A stretch of 64,000 bases of DNA from Polynucleobacter sp. TUM22923. GTDB taxonomy: Bacteria > Pseudomonadota > Gammaproteobacteria > Burkholderiales > Burkholderiaceae. Of the stretch, positions 8,677-17,180 are shown in pieces. The stretch spans positions 496,001 through 560,000 of the forward strand of contig NZ_AP027274.1 of NCBI RefSeq assembly GCF_030295705.1, given 5' to 3'. The notes under the pieces were generated by a model. It was not told the DNA's origin. It saw only the letters and a list, made by a program, of their open reading frames with translations, and did not search any database. The translations under genes and the position numbers were made by a program. The stretch's first letter is position 1, and each line of letters starts with the position of its first letter.

Positions 8677-9980
8677 GTCGCTTTGTGATGGTTTGATTTA
8701 AGTCTAGAGAAAGCTTCAAAGCCAAAAGAGGCGACTAGGGCAATCAGTAGGGCAATGACGCTTGAAGGCGATGTTTGCGCTGTGCTGATGGTGAGTGCCG
8801 TGAACAGGATCATATTAATCACAATGGCGCACCAGAGGATTTTAGGGTTTGCACCGGTCTGTTGATAGATGCGAATGTGGCCATAAGTAATCACTGCGTA
8901 AACCAATAAAAAAGCTAAGCTAGCCATTTGCCCCACTTCGTTTAAAGGAAAAATCAGGGCTAAAAATATGACGCCAATGGATGAAATACTCAGGGCGCGA
9001 AACTTAGTTTTGAGAATAACGCTGCCAAGTGTATTGGAGATCATTTTCTTTTGAGCGACATCGGCTGCGATATTTGAGGCTGCGAAAATAGTAGCGTTAA
9101 CGGCTGCAGCGCAGGCTAGCAAGGCTGATATGCTAATGACCATCAGGCCGGCTTTGCCCGCAACAATTTGTGCGGCATCAGCTAAAACATGTCCATTATG
9201 GAGCTCTATCGCACCCAGAGGCATTAAGAACACAACGGCACTACTGACGGCTAGATAGGCGACCGTGACCAGTATTAGTGCGGAGAACATGGCTAAAGGA
9301 AGCTCTTTTTGCGGGGACTTCATGGCTGAAGAGGAGTTGGTAACCACCCCGAAACCTTGAAAATTAATATACAAAATTCCGGCAGCTACCGCGATGCCAC
9401 TGATAGAGCCGCTACTCATTTGAAAATTATTAAAATTTGCTTGATGAAATCCCATTGCTGAAAAAACTAAGAGACTAATGACGACTAGGGCGATGGCAGC
9501 CGCCTCGGCTTTACTAACCAAGCTAGGGCCCAGTAAGTTGATGAAGGTGCAAGTCAAAATAATGCCAGCAGTAATGCATTTGAGCAGTAGGGGAGAGAGG
9601 TCTCCACCAAACAGCGTATTGGTGTACTCGACAAATCCTGCGGCGTAAAGTGCGGCAGCAATCAAGTAGGCAATATATTGGAAGGTGTTAATTCCACCCG
9701 AAATAATGCCAGGCCCAAATCCCATAATCGTAAAAGTAGCTGCGCCCCCACTACTAGGAAATGCTGCGCCTAGCTTTGCATAAGAGTAGATGGAAAAAGA
9801 GGCTGCGATTGCTCCAATCAAAAAAGCTAGTGGGACATGTGAACCAGCATGTGAGCTTGCTAAGCCAAGTAATGAATATAAACCTGCACCCATCATGCCG
9901 CCAATACCTAGTGCCGTAGCGGAAAATAAACTTACGTCATCTACTTTCTTTTGAATATGGCTCAGTAAATCAATGCTCAT
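8673..9980 (-). CDS. APC-superfamily amino-acid permease
   Basis: 435 residues from the ATG at 9980; a longer in-frame start at 10049 would overlap cbpM by 80 bases and adds a non-membrane leader, so the shorter form is chosen. About 12 membrane segments are visible. The first carries the APC motif ALGIGGMMGAGLYSLLG (unwound helix that binds the substrate amino group), followed by GAAFPSSGGAATF in helix 3. The transported amino acid cannot be predicted. It overlaps the end of cbpM by 11 bases and so is probably the last gene of the cbpA-cbpM operon, which is an uncommon partnership. Confidence 0.85.
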   Translation of the reverse strand: MSIDLLSHIQKKVDDVSLFSATALGIGGMMGAGLYSLLGLASSHAGSHVPLAFLIGAIAASFSIYSYAKLGAAFPSSGGAATFTIMGFGPGIISGGINTFQYIAYLIAAALYAAGFVEYTNTLFGGDLSPLLLKCITAGIILTCTFINLLGPSLVSKAEAAAIALVVISLLVFSAMGFHQANFNNFQMSSGSISGIAVAAGILYINFQGFGVVTNSSSAMKSPQKELPLAMFSALILVTVAYLAVSSAVVFLMPLGAIELHNGHVLADAAQIVAGKAGLMVISISALLACAAAVNATIFAASNIAADVAQKKMISNTLGSVILKTKFRALSISSIGVIFLALIFPLNEVGQMASLAFLLVYAVITYGHIRIYQQTGANPKILWCAIVINMILFTALTISTAQTSPSSVIALLIALVASFGFEAFSRLKSNHHKAT

Positions 9981-10323
9981 CAGTGATGCTTTTAACGTGA
10001 ACGGGGGCTTGGGTATGAAGTTGATTGCGTAGGCGATTGATTTCATCAAGAAGGTCTAAAGCTAGTGCAACTCCAGGCGTATTCAGCTCTAGATCATGAC
10101 TTAAGTGAGCTGCAGTCTTGGCTCTTTGAAGAGAATCACCACTAAAGCGCCAGTCTTGTGCGCTTGTGCCGCTTGGGCTTAGAACACCCTCGGTAACCCA
10201 AGACATAATTAAATCCTCGGGGGTTCGTACCGCCTGAGAGAGTTCCACGATGCTCATGTGCAGCTCATCTTCTACGATGGCGCCTTCAATCCAAGTAACT
10301 ATAGTTTGTGTCATATTACTCAT
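9970..10323 (-). CDS. cbpM: CbpM-like chaperone modulator
   Basis: 117 residues. The start ATG overlaps the stop of cbpA as ATGA, which argues for translational coupling and for this start over the next Met at 10314. An MerR-like helix-turn-helix region (VELSQAVRTPEDLIMSWVTEG, residues ~26-46) is followed by a helix with ALDLLDEINRLRNQL. CbpM is a specific inhibitor of the DnaJ-like co-chaperone CbpA, binding its J domain. Position directly behind cbpA makes the assignment strong. Confidence 0.88.
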   Translation of the reverse strand: MSNMTQTIVTWIEGAIVEDELHMSIVELSQAVRTPEDLIMSWVTEGVLSPSGTSAQDWRFSGDSLQRAKTAAHLSHDLELNTPGVALALDLLDEINRLRNQLHTQAPVHVKSITDEH

Positions 10324-11309
10324 CCCTCTAAATGGTTTCTTGGTTTGAAATCAAATGCTTTTTCAAAAGCTTGATAAGCTTCTTTTTGTGAGTCAGTATC
10401 TGCACGAGGTAAAACAATGGTTGGCACTACATATAAATCACCGGCTTCCTTACTAGGGATACCTTTGCCTTTAAGCCGCATCTTGCGACCCGCTGCTGTG
10501 CCCGCAGGAATTGTCAACTCTAAGGTAGCGCCCGCAGGGGTTGGAATATTGACTGCAGTACCCAAGGCAGCTTCCCAAGGTGCGAGCGGTAGATCTAGGT
10601 AAACATCTTTACCATCGACCCGATAGATCGCATTTGGATGAAAATCAATTTCTAAATAGAGATCACCAGCAGGACCCGAACCCACTCCAGGAGCGCCTTG
10701 ACCAGACAGGCGAAGATTCTGCCCCGCTTTCATTCCTTTGGGAATGCTGACATCTAATTTTCGTTCTTGGGTTAGCACATGGCCGCTAGCATCTTGAACA
10801 GGCATGTGAAGCGTAATCGTACGCTTTGCGCCATTGTAGGTATCCGCTAAATCAATTAGGATTTTGGCGTGATGATCTTGCCCTTTAAAGTCCATGCCCT
10901 GGCGAGGATGACTGCTGCGGCCACCTTGTCGATGCCCGCCACGGCCGAAAAGAGATTCAAAGAACTCACTTTGATCTCCGTCATAGCCGCCACCAAATCC
11001 CGCATGGCCGCCGCTAAAATTATTGTCGGAATATTCAAAGCCTTCATTCCAATTGGGTGGGGGAGTGAAGTTCTGGCCATTTTTCCAGTCAGCGCCCACT
11101 CGATCGTATGCCGCACGCTTTTCCGTATCCTTTAAAACAGCATAGGCTTCACCAAGCTCTTTAAATTGATCTTCAGCACCAGCTTCTTTATTGACGTCCG
11201 GATGATATTTGCGCGCTAGCTTTCGGTATGCGGCTTTTATCTCTGCTTCACTTGCACCGCGAGCAACGCCAAGCGTTTCGTAATAATCTCTAAATTTCAT
11301 ATGCTTCAT
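10320..11309 (-). CDS. cbpA: DnaJ-like co-chaperone CbpA
   Basis: 329 residues. The J domain occupies residues ~7-72 with the HPD motif in KYHPDVNKEAG. A Gly/Phe-rich linker with SGGHAGFGGGYDGD and FFESLFGRGG follows, then two C-terminal substrate-binding beta domains. There is no zinc-finger CxxCxGxG region, so this is a type II J protein and not DnaJ. It stimulates DnaK and binds unfolded proteins; CbpA is also known as curved-DNA-binding protein. Two closely spaced ATGs (11309 and 11300) compete for an AGGA sequence; I keep the outer one, with the inner equally possible. Confidence 0.92.
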   Translation of the reverse strand: MKHMKFRDYYETLGVARGASEAEIKAAYRKLARKYHPDVNKEAGAEDQFKELGEAYAVLKDTEKRAAYDRVGADWKNGQNFTPPPNWNEGFEYSDNNFSGGHAGFGGGYDGDQSEFFESLFGRGGHRQGGRSSHPRQGMDFKGQDHHAKILIDLADTYNGAKRTITLHMPVQDASGHVLTQERKLDVSIPKGMKAGQNLRLSGQGAPGVGSGPAGDLYLEIDFHPNAIYRVDGKDVYLDLPLAPWEAALGTAVNIPTPAGATLELTIPAGTAAGRKMRLKGKGIPSKEAGDLYVVPTIVLPRADTDSQKEAYQAFEKAFDFKPRNHLEG

Positions 11310-11387
11310 GAGTCCTGTTGAATCAATTACTTTAATTCTACAGTTCTCAGAGCCTTTTTTCAGTCCTTTAAGTCTTTTTGGGTCAAG

Positions 11388-11409
11388 AAAAAGCGGGCAC
11401 TAAGCCCGC
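11388..11409 (-). terminator. Intrinsic terminator after the UxaA-type gene
   Basis: Read on the minus strand, GCGGGC-TTAGT-GCCCGC forms a perfect 6-bp GC stem followed directly by TTTTTCTT. It lies 30 bases beyond the stop of the dehydratase gene and before the promoter region of cbpA, so it separates the two minus-strand units. Confidence 0.8.
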
Positions 11410-11438
11410 CTGTCACTACCCAATCCTTAAGGAGGGGT

Positions 11439-12986
11439 TTAACTCATCACCCCAATTTGCCAGGGAACAAATTCATAGTCTCCTAAGCCTAGCAGCTCAC
11501 TCTTGGAGGATTTTCCAGATGCCGTTTCTAGGAAGAGCTCAAAAATCCGCTGCCCCATCTCCTGAACGGAAATCGTGCCATCTAAAATTTCCCCGCAATT
11601 GATGTCCATATCTTCGGTAAGGCGTTGGAACATGGGGGTATTAGTCGCTAACTTGATACAGGGTGCTGGTTTAGAGCCGAACATGGATCCCCGCCCAGTC
11701 GTGAAGGCCACTAGGGTTGCGCCACCCGCAATTTGACCGGTGGCAGAGACGGGGTCAAAGCCAGGCGTGTCCATAAATACAAAGCCTTTAGTTGTCACAG
11801 GCTCAGCATATCGATAAACCTCCATCAACGGGCCGGTACCACCCTTCATAGAGGAGCCTAGAGACTTTTCAAAAATATTGGCCAGGCCACCAATTTGGTT
11901 ACCTGGGGAAACTTGGCCATTGATCTGGACATCACGTCCAACCGAGTATTCATCTTTCCACCAGCGAATCCGTTTAATCAGCTTTTCACCGATCTCCTTA
12001 CTGACCGCACGGCGGGTGAGAGTATGTTCTACACCGTAGATCTCGGGCGTCTCAGAAAGAATGCCTGTGCCTCCATGACGCGCAAGAATATCAACAGCAG
12101 CACCCAGTGCTGGGTTTGCAGTGATAGACGAGAAGCCATCCGAGCCACCGCATTGCAAACCAACCGTAAGATGGCTAGCCGAGACTGTTTCTCGCTTTGC
12201 TTTATTTGCTTCAGGTAGCAATGCTTTAACCGCTTCGATGCCTGCTTCAATTGTTTTACGCGTTCCGCCCGTTTCTTGCATGATGAAGGTATGCAAGGTA
12301 GAGTTTTCTTGCAGTGCCTCTTGCTCCATTAATCCTTTGAGCTGATTTCGTTCGCATCCCAGGCCAATAATCAGTGCTGCTGCTAAGTTGGGGTGCTGGG
12401 CATATCCTGCCATGGTTCTGCGTAGTAGCTGCATTGGCTCGCCACTCATCTCCATACCACAGCCAATATCGTGACTAAAGGCAACAACACCATCAATGTT
12501 CGGAAAGTCTTTTAATTTTTCAGGGGTAAACCAAGCGGCGATTTTATTGACTACAGTGGCAGAGCAATTGACCGTAGATAAAATACCAATGAAATTGCGT
12601 GTACCTACTTTTCCATTGCTTCTGACGTAACCTTGAAAGGTAGCCCGTTCAGATTCAGGTAAAAGTGTAGTGGGCTTATATTCACTGGCATAAGCGTAGT
12701 CACGATCAAATTCTCGGAACTCGGTGTTATGGCTATGCACCATTGAGCCAGGTTCAATATCCGTGTTAGCAAACCCTACGGTGACGTTATATTTCAGAAT
12801 TGGATCACCTTTAGCAATTTTTTTTGTGGCGATCTTGTAGCCTGCCGGTACTTGGCTTCGACTCGTAAACCCCTCACTAGGAACGACTTCACCAATAGCA
12901 ACGTCAACTCGGGCAACTACGATGTTGTCATGAGGATGTAGGCGAATAATTGGCCCAGCTAATTTTTTTCCAGCAGTTTCAATCAT
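11439..12986 (-). CDS. UxaA/GarD-family sugar-acid dehydratase
   Basis: 515 residues. An N-terminal SAF-like domain (about 8-95, with HPHDNIVVARVDV) is followed by the large UxaA/GarD domain. That domain contains GYVRSNGKVGTRNFIGILSTVNCSA (broken here by position ~118-142), SHDIGCGM, GLGCERNQ and GLQCGGSDGFSS. These Cys/His-bearing motifs belong to the Fe-dependent altronate and galactarate dehydratases, which convert aldonic or aldaric acids to 2-keto-3-deoxy acids. I cannot separate altronate, galactarate or another hexarate as substrate. It is 25 bases downstream of a Bug-type binding protein on the same strand, and is part of the catabolic island that runs to 19972. Confidence 0.85.
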   Translation of the reverse strand: MIETAGKKLAGPIIRLHPHDNIVVARVDVAIGEVVPSEGFTSRSQVPAGYKIATKKIAKGDPILKYNVTVGFANTDIEPGSMVHSHNTEFREFDRDYAYASEYKPTTLLPESERATFQGYVRSNGKVGTRNFIGILSTVNCSATVVNKIAAWFTPEKLKDFPNIDGVVAFSHDIGCGMEMSGEPMQLLRRTMAGYAQHPNLAAALIIGLGCERNQLKGLMEQEALQENSTLHTFIMQETGGTRKTIEAGIEAVKALLPEANKAKRETVSASHLTVGLQCGGSDGFSSITANPALGAAVDILARHGGTGILSETPEIYGVEHTLTRRAVSKEIGEKLIKRIRWWKDEYSVGRDVQINGQVSPGNQIGGLANIFEKSLGSSMKGGTGPLMEVYRYAEPVTTKGFVFMDTPGFDPVSATGQIAGGATLVAFTTGRGSMFGSKPAPCIKLATNTPMFQRLTEDMDINCGEILDGTISVQEMGQRIFELFLETASGKSSKSELLGLGDYEFVPWQIGVMS

Positions 12987-13011
12987 TATTTTCTTTCAAT
13001 TTATCTGTTTT

Positions 13012-13974
13012 TTAGTCAGCAGTAACGCCAGATTTTTTAACTATAGGACGCCATTTAGCAACTTCAGATTTGATATAGTCCCCCAGTTGATTTGGGGTGC
13101 TTGTTATTACTTCAAAGCCTTTTGAGTTCAGTTGATTCTTAACCTCAGGATTATTTAAAGTGCTAATAAGCTGGGCATTTAGTTTATCAATAATTGCTTT
13201 AGGGGTGTTTGCAGGAGCGACAATCGCGTACACCAACTCCACCTCAAACTTAGGCAGGGTTTCAGATATGGCGGGAATTTCAGGCTCTGATGCAGAGCGT
13301 TTCAGACTAGTAACTCCTAGGGCCGTTAGCTTCCCAGATTTCACATAGGGTAGGGCAGCTGGCGTCCCAACAATAGCGGTTTGGATCTGCCCACCCAAAA
13401 CATCTGTTAGTGCTGGGGCTGCGCCCTTATAGGGGACATGCAAAATACTTGTTCCTGCCTGCGTATTAAACAATTCTCCAGCGAGGTGCAATGGAGTTCC
13501 GGCACCTGATGATCCAAAACTTACTTTTCCTGAGTTGGCTTTTTCATAAGCAATGAGTTCCGCAGCAGTTTTCACTGGAACAGATGGATTGGCGACTAGC
13601 ATTAATGATGATGAGGCAACAAGTGATACCGGGGAAAAATCCTTCAATAAGTTGTAGTTTAATTTCTTATATAGGGTTTCGTTTATTGCCTGCGTGCCAA
13701 CCATCATTAAGAAAAGCGTATGGCCGTCCGGTTTTGAGTTCGCTACATATTCAGCGGCTAGATTGCCTCCAGCACCAGGCTTATTTTCAATAATAATTGG
13801 CTGACCAAGACTTTCACCCAGCTTTGGTGTGAAGCTGCGCGCTAATACATCAGAAGGACCCCCGGCTGCAAAAGGAACGATTAACTTAATTGGCTGAGTT
13901 GGGTAGCTCTGCGCGCCGGATGCTGAGGGTAGTAACGCTCCCAAAACTGATAGTGTCAAGATGAATCTTCTCAT
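13012..13974 (-). CDS. Bug/TctC-family periplasmic binding protein 1
   Basis: 320 residues with a clear signal peptide (MRRFILTLSVLGALLPSASG then AQS). Mature hallmarks are PIKLIVPFAAGGPSDVLAR near the start, KPGAGGNLAAEYVA, and FGSSGAGTPLHLAGELF around 155-171. Bug proteins are the solute receptors of tripartite tricarboxylate transporters, but most are encoded away from tctAB, as here. It precedes the UxaA-type dehydratase gene (25-base gap), so its ligand is probably a sugar acid or related carboxylate. It diverges from the enolase-superfamily gene over 60 bases that hold a GTGAATCAC palindrome. Confidence 0.92.
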   Translation of the reverse strand: MRRFILTLSVLGALLPSASGAQSYPTQPIKLIVPFAAGGPSDVLARSFTPKLGESLGQPIIIENKPGAGGNLAAEYVANSKPDGHTLFLMMVGTQAINETLYKKLNYNLLKDFSPVSLVASSSLMLVANPSVPVKTAAELIAYEKANSGKVSFGSSGAGTPLHLAGELFNTQAGTSILHVPYKGAAPALTDVLGGQIQTAIVGTPAALPYVKSGKLTALGVTSLKRSASEPEIPAISETLPKFEVELVYAIVAPANTPKAIIDKLNAQLISTLNNPEVKNQLNSKGFEVITSTPNQLGDYIKSEVAKWRPIVKKSGVTAD

Positions 13975-14000
13975 GTATCGTTCTCCTTAATTATTAAAAT

Positions 14001-14009
14001 GTGAATCAC
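14001..14009. promoter_or_regulatory. Candidate operator GTGAATCAC between divergent genes
   Basis: A perfect 9-base palindrome with a central A sits in the 60-base divergent spacer between the Bug gene and the enolase-superfamily gene. The same core (GTGAATCAT) occurs in the other divergent promoter region of the island, at 16193-16201. Because a GntR/UTRA regulator is encoded in the island, these are the natural candidate binding sites. This is inferred from position and recurrence only. Confidence 0.45.
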
Positions 14010-14034
14010 TAGGTTAAATCCAATAAAGCAAAAA

Positions 14035-15180
14035 ATGAAAATTACAAGCGCCGAAATTTATCCCTTATCGATACCACTCATCGAGCCCATAAAAATGTCT
14101 CGAGAGAATATTGTTGATGCGAAGACTGTACTTTGTTGCATCACGGACGAGCGTGGAAGAAAGGGTTGGGGCGAAGCATCTGTTGCACCCTTGATGACAG
14201 GCGAGACTTTGGATAGTTTAGTAGGGAGCATCCAATATTTAATACGGGGCTCCATGGAGATTTGCTGGAAGGAGCCAAAAGATTTTATGGGGCTGTTTAA
14301 TCGTGTTTTATACTCAAATGCCTCTGCCAAATCATGTTTAGAAATGGCTTTACTGGACCTGTATACGCAAACACTTTCTGTGCCGCTGTGGCAATTTCTA
14401 CGAAGTGCAAACAATGCTACAAAAACCGAGCTACCCACCCCAATCCCGTTGCTGAGGATGCTTGGAGGTTCGCTAGACAAGGAGTTAAATGATGCCAAGG
14501 TATTTCGTGAGCTTGGGTTTAGGCACTGGAAAATAAAGATTGGCTCATTATCTTTGGATGAGGATCTACATAGAGTCAAGGTATTAAGCGATGCATTAGC
14601 TGGCGATGTTATTTCTGTTGATGCCAACTGTGCATTAAGCCTAGTCGACGCTATTCGATTTTGCGAATCAGAAGAGGCTAGCAAACTTGCTTTTGCAGAG
14701 CAGTTAGTCTCTACAGGGCTTCCTATGAGTGATTTTGCGCTTCTTAAGAATAAATCCCCTATTCCAATTTGTTTGGACGAGTCGATCCATGGTGCTGCAG
14801 AAATTAAACGGTTTATCGATGCCGATGTATTTGGTGGGGCAAGTTTAAAGCTCATTAAGACGGGTGGCGTTATGCCAGCTTTATCATGCGCCAATCTTCT
14901 CCATGCAGGTAATTTTAAATTAAATCTGGCCTGCAAAGTCGCCGAGACTTCCCTATCAGCCGCAGCAACTGCCTCCTTGGGATTTGCATTGGGTGAAGTG
15001 GATTGGGGCTTTAGCATGTCGAATCAATATTTACGGTTTGATATATGCGATGAGCCTCTGAAAGCGAGGCATGGGCATCTAGATGTTGCCCAGCTGGCAT
15101 CAATTGGCGTTGGCATTACACCTAATCTGGATCGAGTGAAAGAAGCCATTGCTAAGGGTTATGCAGCTATTCAATGTTGA
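14035..15180 (+). CDS. Enolase-superfamily enzyme, MLE-like subgroup
   Basis: 381 residues: N-terminal capping domain (1-125) and a barrel domain. The catalytic and metal residues are readable: KxK at K166-I-K168 in WKIKIG, metal ligands D196 (VDAN), E222 (FAEQ) and D248 (CLDES), and a second-face lysine at K272 in LKLIKTGG. A Lys on both faces, without a His-Asp dyad, points to the muconate-lactonizing subgroup (cycloisomerases, epimerases/racemases, OSBS). It argues against the sugar-acid dehydratases of the mandelate racemase subgroup. The reaction is therefore open. It overlaps the convergent dehydrogenase gene by 14 bases. Confidence 0.85.
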   Translation: MKITSAEIYPLSIPLIEPIKMSRENIVDAKTVLCCITDERGRKGWGEASVAPLMTGETLDSLVGSIQYLIRGSMEICWKEPKDFMGLFNRVLYSNASAKSCLEMALLDLYTQTLSVPLWQFLRSANNATKTELPTPIPLLRMLGGSLDKELNDAKVFRELGFRHWKIKIGSLSLDEDLHRVKVLSDALAGDVISVDANCALSLVDAIRFCESEEASKLAFAEQLVSTGLPMSDFALLKNKSPIPICLDESIHGAAEIKRFIDADVFGGASLKLIKTGGVMPALSCANLLHAGNFKLNLACKVAETSLSAAATASLGFALGEVDWGFSMSNQYLRFDICDEPLKARHGHLDVAQLASIGVGITPNLDRVKEAIAKGYAAIQC

Positions 15181-16102
15181 GAACATCAAAAGCTGCTTTA
15201 AGGCGCCTAGAGTACAAGTCAGAAACTGACTCAATCTCTTGCTTTGACCATTTTCTAAATCCTTCACCTGCTTTCATTCCCGTCTTACCTTCGCTCATTA
15301 GCTGAACTACCTTAGGTGGGAGCGTAGTAATGTTGGAGAGGGAGGGATAGATTTCCTTAGCTGCGTTAGCCATACCATCCCAACCAGAAATTTCCTTTTG
15401 AGTCATAGGGCCTACGGCTGCATAGCGAAAGCCAAAGCTATAACGTACTGCATCATCAATATCTTCAGGGCTTGCGATGCCTTGCTGAACAAGAGATAAG
15501 GCTTCACGCATCAAGGCATGCTGAATGCGATTGGCTAAAAACCCCGGAATATCTTTTTTAACTAGTACTGGCTTCTTGCTAATCTTTCGATAAAGCTGGC
15601 AGGCCTCTTCTGCGAATTTGGCATCCGTCTTCTCACCCATGACGATTTCAACCAAGGGGACAACTTCAGCTGGCATAAAGTAGTGCGCACCCATCATTCG
15701 ATTTGCCGTCTTTAATTGAGATGCAATTTTGGTGATTGGAAAGCCTGAACTATTGCTACCAATTGGAATATTTGCCGGTACTCTTTCATCAAGGTATTGA
15801 AAGATGGACTGTTTAAGCTCAAGATTTTCTGCAACGGTTTCAATAACCCACTCACATCCCTCCCAATCGAGCCAGTCTTCAAGTACCTCACTCTTCTGGG
15901 CAGCCTTCACTTGGGCTGCATTCATTTTGGCGTTAGCCCCAGTCATGCCAATCTTCGTTGCTAGAGTCAAAGACTTATCTAGGCAGGCATCTGCTTTTTC
16001 TTTCGTTCTACCTAGGATCACAACGGGAATGTTCTGAGAAATAAATCCTGCTGCAATGCCTGCGGCCATGATTCCCGTTCCAATTACAGCGACATAGTTC
16101 AT
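15167..16102 (-). CDS. 3-hydroxyacyl-CoA dehydrogenase-family NAD enzyme
   Basis: 311 residues. An N-terminal Rossmann motif VIGTGIMAAGIAAGF (6-20) binds NAD. The segment SNSSGFPITKIAS near 116-128 and GAHYFMPAEVVPLVEIV near 137-153 are the family's active-site region, and a helical 3HCDH C-terminal domain follows (FLANRIQHALMREAL, GFRYAAVGPM). This size class covers 3-hydroxybutyryl-CoA dehydrogenase, L-carnitine dehydrogenase and L-gulonate 3-dehydrogenase. In the setting of sugar-acid-type genes, a small hydroxy-acid substrate is more likely than an acyl-CoA, but this is inference. Its promoter faces the SMP-30 gene. Confidence 0.82.
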   Translation of the reverse strand: MNYVAVIGTGIMAAGIAAGFISQNIPVVILGRTKEKADACLDKSLTLATKIGMTGANAKMNAAQVKAAQKSEVLEDWLDWEGCEWVIETVAENLELKQSIFQYLDERVPANIPIGSNSSGFPITKIASQLKTANRMMGAHYFMPAEVVPLVEIVMGEKTDAKFAEEACQLYRKISKKPVLVKKDIPGFLANRIQHALMREALSLVQQGIASPEDIDDAVRYSFGFRYAAVGPMTQKEISGWDGMANAAKEIYPSLSNITTLPPKVVQLMSEGKTGMKAGEGFRKWSKQEIESVSDLYSRRLKAAFDVLNIE

Positions 16103-16192
16103 GATATTTCCAGCTTATGCGGTTAAGTTAAAAAAGAAGAATAATTTCTTAGATATTATTTACATCAGATTATCACTATTTATGTTTTAATT

Positions 16193-16201
16193 GTGAATCA
16201 T
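16193..16201. promoter_or_regulatory. Candidate operator GTGAATCAT in divergent promoter
   Basis: The core GTGAATCA lies inside a longer imperfect inverted repeat (TAAT-N13-ATTA, positions ~16188-16208). This sits in the 142-base spacer between the divergent dehydrogenase and SMP-30 genes. It matches the palindrome at 14001-14009 in the island's other divergent spacer. The likely ligand-responsive binder is the GntR/UTRA protein encoded at 17181. Confidence 0.45.
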
Positions 16202-16244
16202 TTGATTAAACTTATCCGTATAACTTAAGTAGAAAGCAAAAATT

Positions 16245-17177
16245 ATGACCATGCACAATCCCTTTCAGCCTGTAGAGAAAATTAAAGCTGAAGTCTTCAT
16301 GACGATGCCGGCAAAATTTCGCAAGAAGTCCCGCACCGGGTGGTCAGATCCTAACCGTCAGAATGCAGAAGTAGAGTGCTTCTTAGAAGGCCCCTCCTTT
16401 GATCGCGAAGGCAACCTCTGGTTTGTAGATATTCCCTTTGGTCGTATTTTTAGAATTACTCCTAAAGGGGATTGGGAGTTGGTAACGCAATATGACGGAT
16501 GGCCCAATGGCTTGAAGTTTCACAAGGATGGCCGTGCCTTTATTTGTGATTACAAGATGGGCTTGATTGCTCTGGATCCTAAGACTGGAAAAATTGAGAC
16601 TGTCTTAGGCTCTATGTACAGTGAAAACTTTAAAGGATTGAATGATCTACACTTCGCCTCAAATGGAGACTTGTACTTTACAGACCAGGGCCAGACTGGA
16701 ATTGCTGACCCAACAGGGCGTGTATTTAGATTACGTGAAAATGGTCAATTAGATCGTTTGGCTATTAATGTTCCAAGTCCTAACGGTATCACTTTGAATA
16801 CCCAAGAAAAGCATGTCTTCGTAGCTGCCACTAGATCTCAGCAAATCTGGAGAATGCCATTAATGGCGGATGGTTCAGTCTCCAAAACGGGGGTCGCTAT
16901 TCAGTTAACAGGTGGTGTTGCAGGACCGGATGGCATTGAGATGGATTCTGAGAACGGCCTTTTGGTATGTCATTTGGGAATTGGTATTTGGAGATTCGAT
17001 AACAATATGCTGCCAACCCATTTAATTTATTCTGATAATCCACATCACCACCATTTAGCTAATATGTGTTTTGGTGGTGCTGACGGAAGAGATTTATATA
17101 TCACTGAATCATTGTCTGGGGATATTCTGAAGGCACGTTTACCGGTAGCTGGTAAGAAAATGTTTGGCCTCTCCTAA
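16245..17177 (+). CDS. SMP-30/gluconolactonase-family protein
   Basis: 310 residues forming a six-bladed propeller by repeat pattern. Metal-binding residues of the family are present: E48 (FLEGPSFD), N133 (GLNDLHF), N180 (SPNGIT) and D229 (GPDGIEMD), so an active lactonase is expected. SMP-30 lactonases open sugar lactones to aldonic acids, which fits the dehydratase and oxidoreductase genes around it. There are two near starts, ATG at 16245 and 16251; no strong ribosome site separates them. The GntR regulator gene starts only 3 bases after its stop, so the two are cotranscribed. Confidence 0.88.
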   Translation: MTMHNPFQPVEKIKAEVFMTMPAKFRKKSRTGWSDPNRQNAEVECFLEGPSFDREGNLWFVDIPFGRIFRITPKGDWELVTQYDGWPNGLKFHKDGRAFICDYKMGLIALDPKTGKIETVLGSMYSENFKGLNDLHFASNGDLYFTDQGQTGIADPTGRVFRLRENGQLDRLAINVPSPNGITLNTQEKHVFVAATRSQQIWRMPLMADGSVSKTGVAIQLTGGVAGPDGIEMDSENGLLVCHLGIGIWRFDNNMLPTHLIYSDNPHHHHLANMCFGGADGRDLYITESLSGDILKARLPVAGKKMFGLS

Positions 17178-17180
17178 TTT

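Noticed and set aside
14058..15017. A 319-codon open frame on the minus strand inside the enolase-superfamily gene
   Set aside because: It is fully antisense to a gene with intact catalytic residues, has Ser/Leu-rich composition with no family pattern and no ribosome site.
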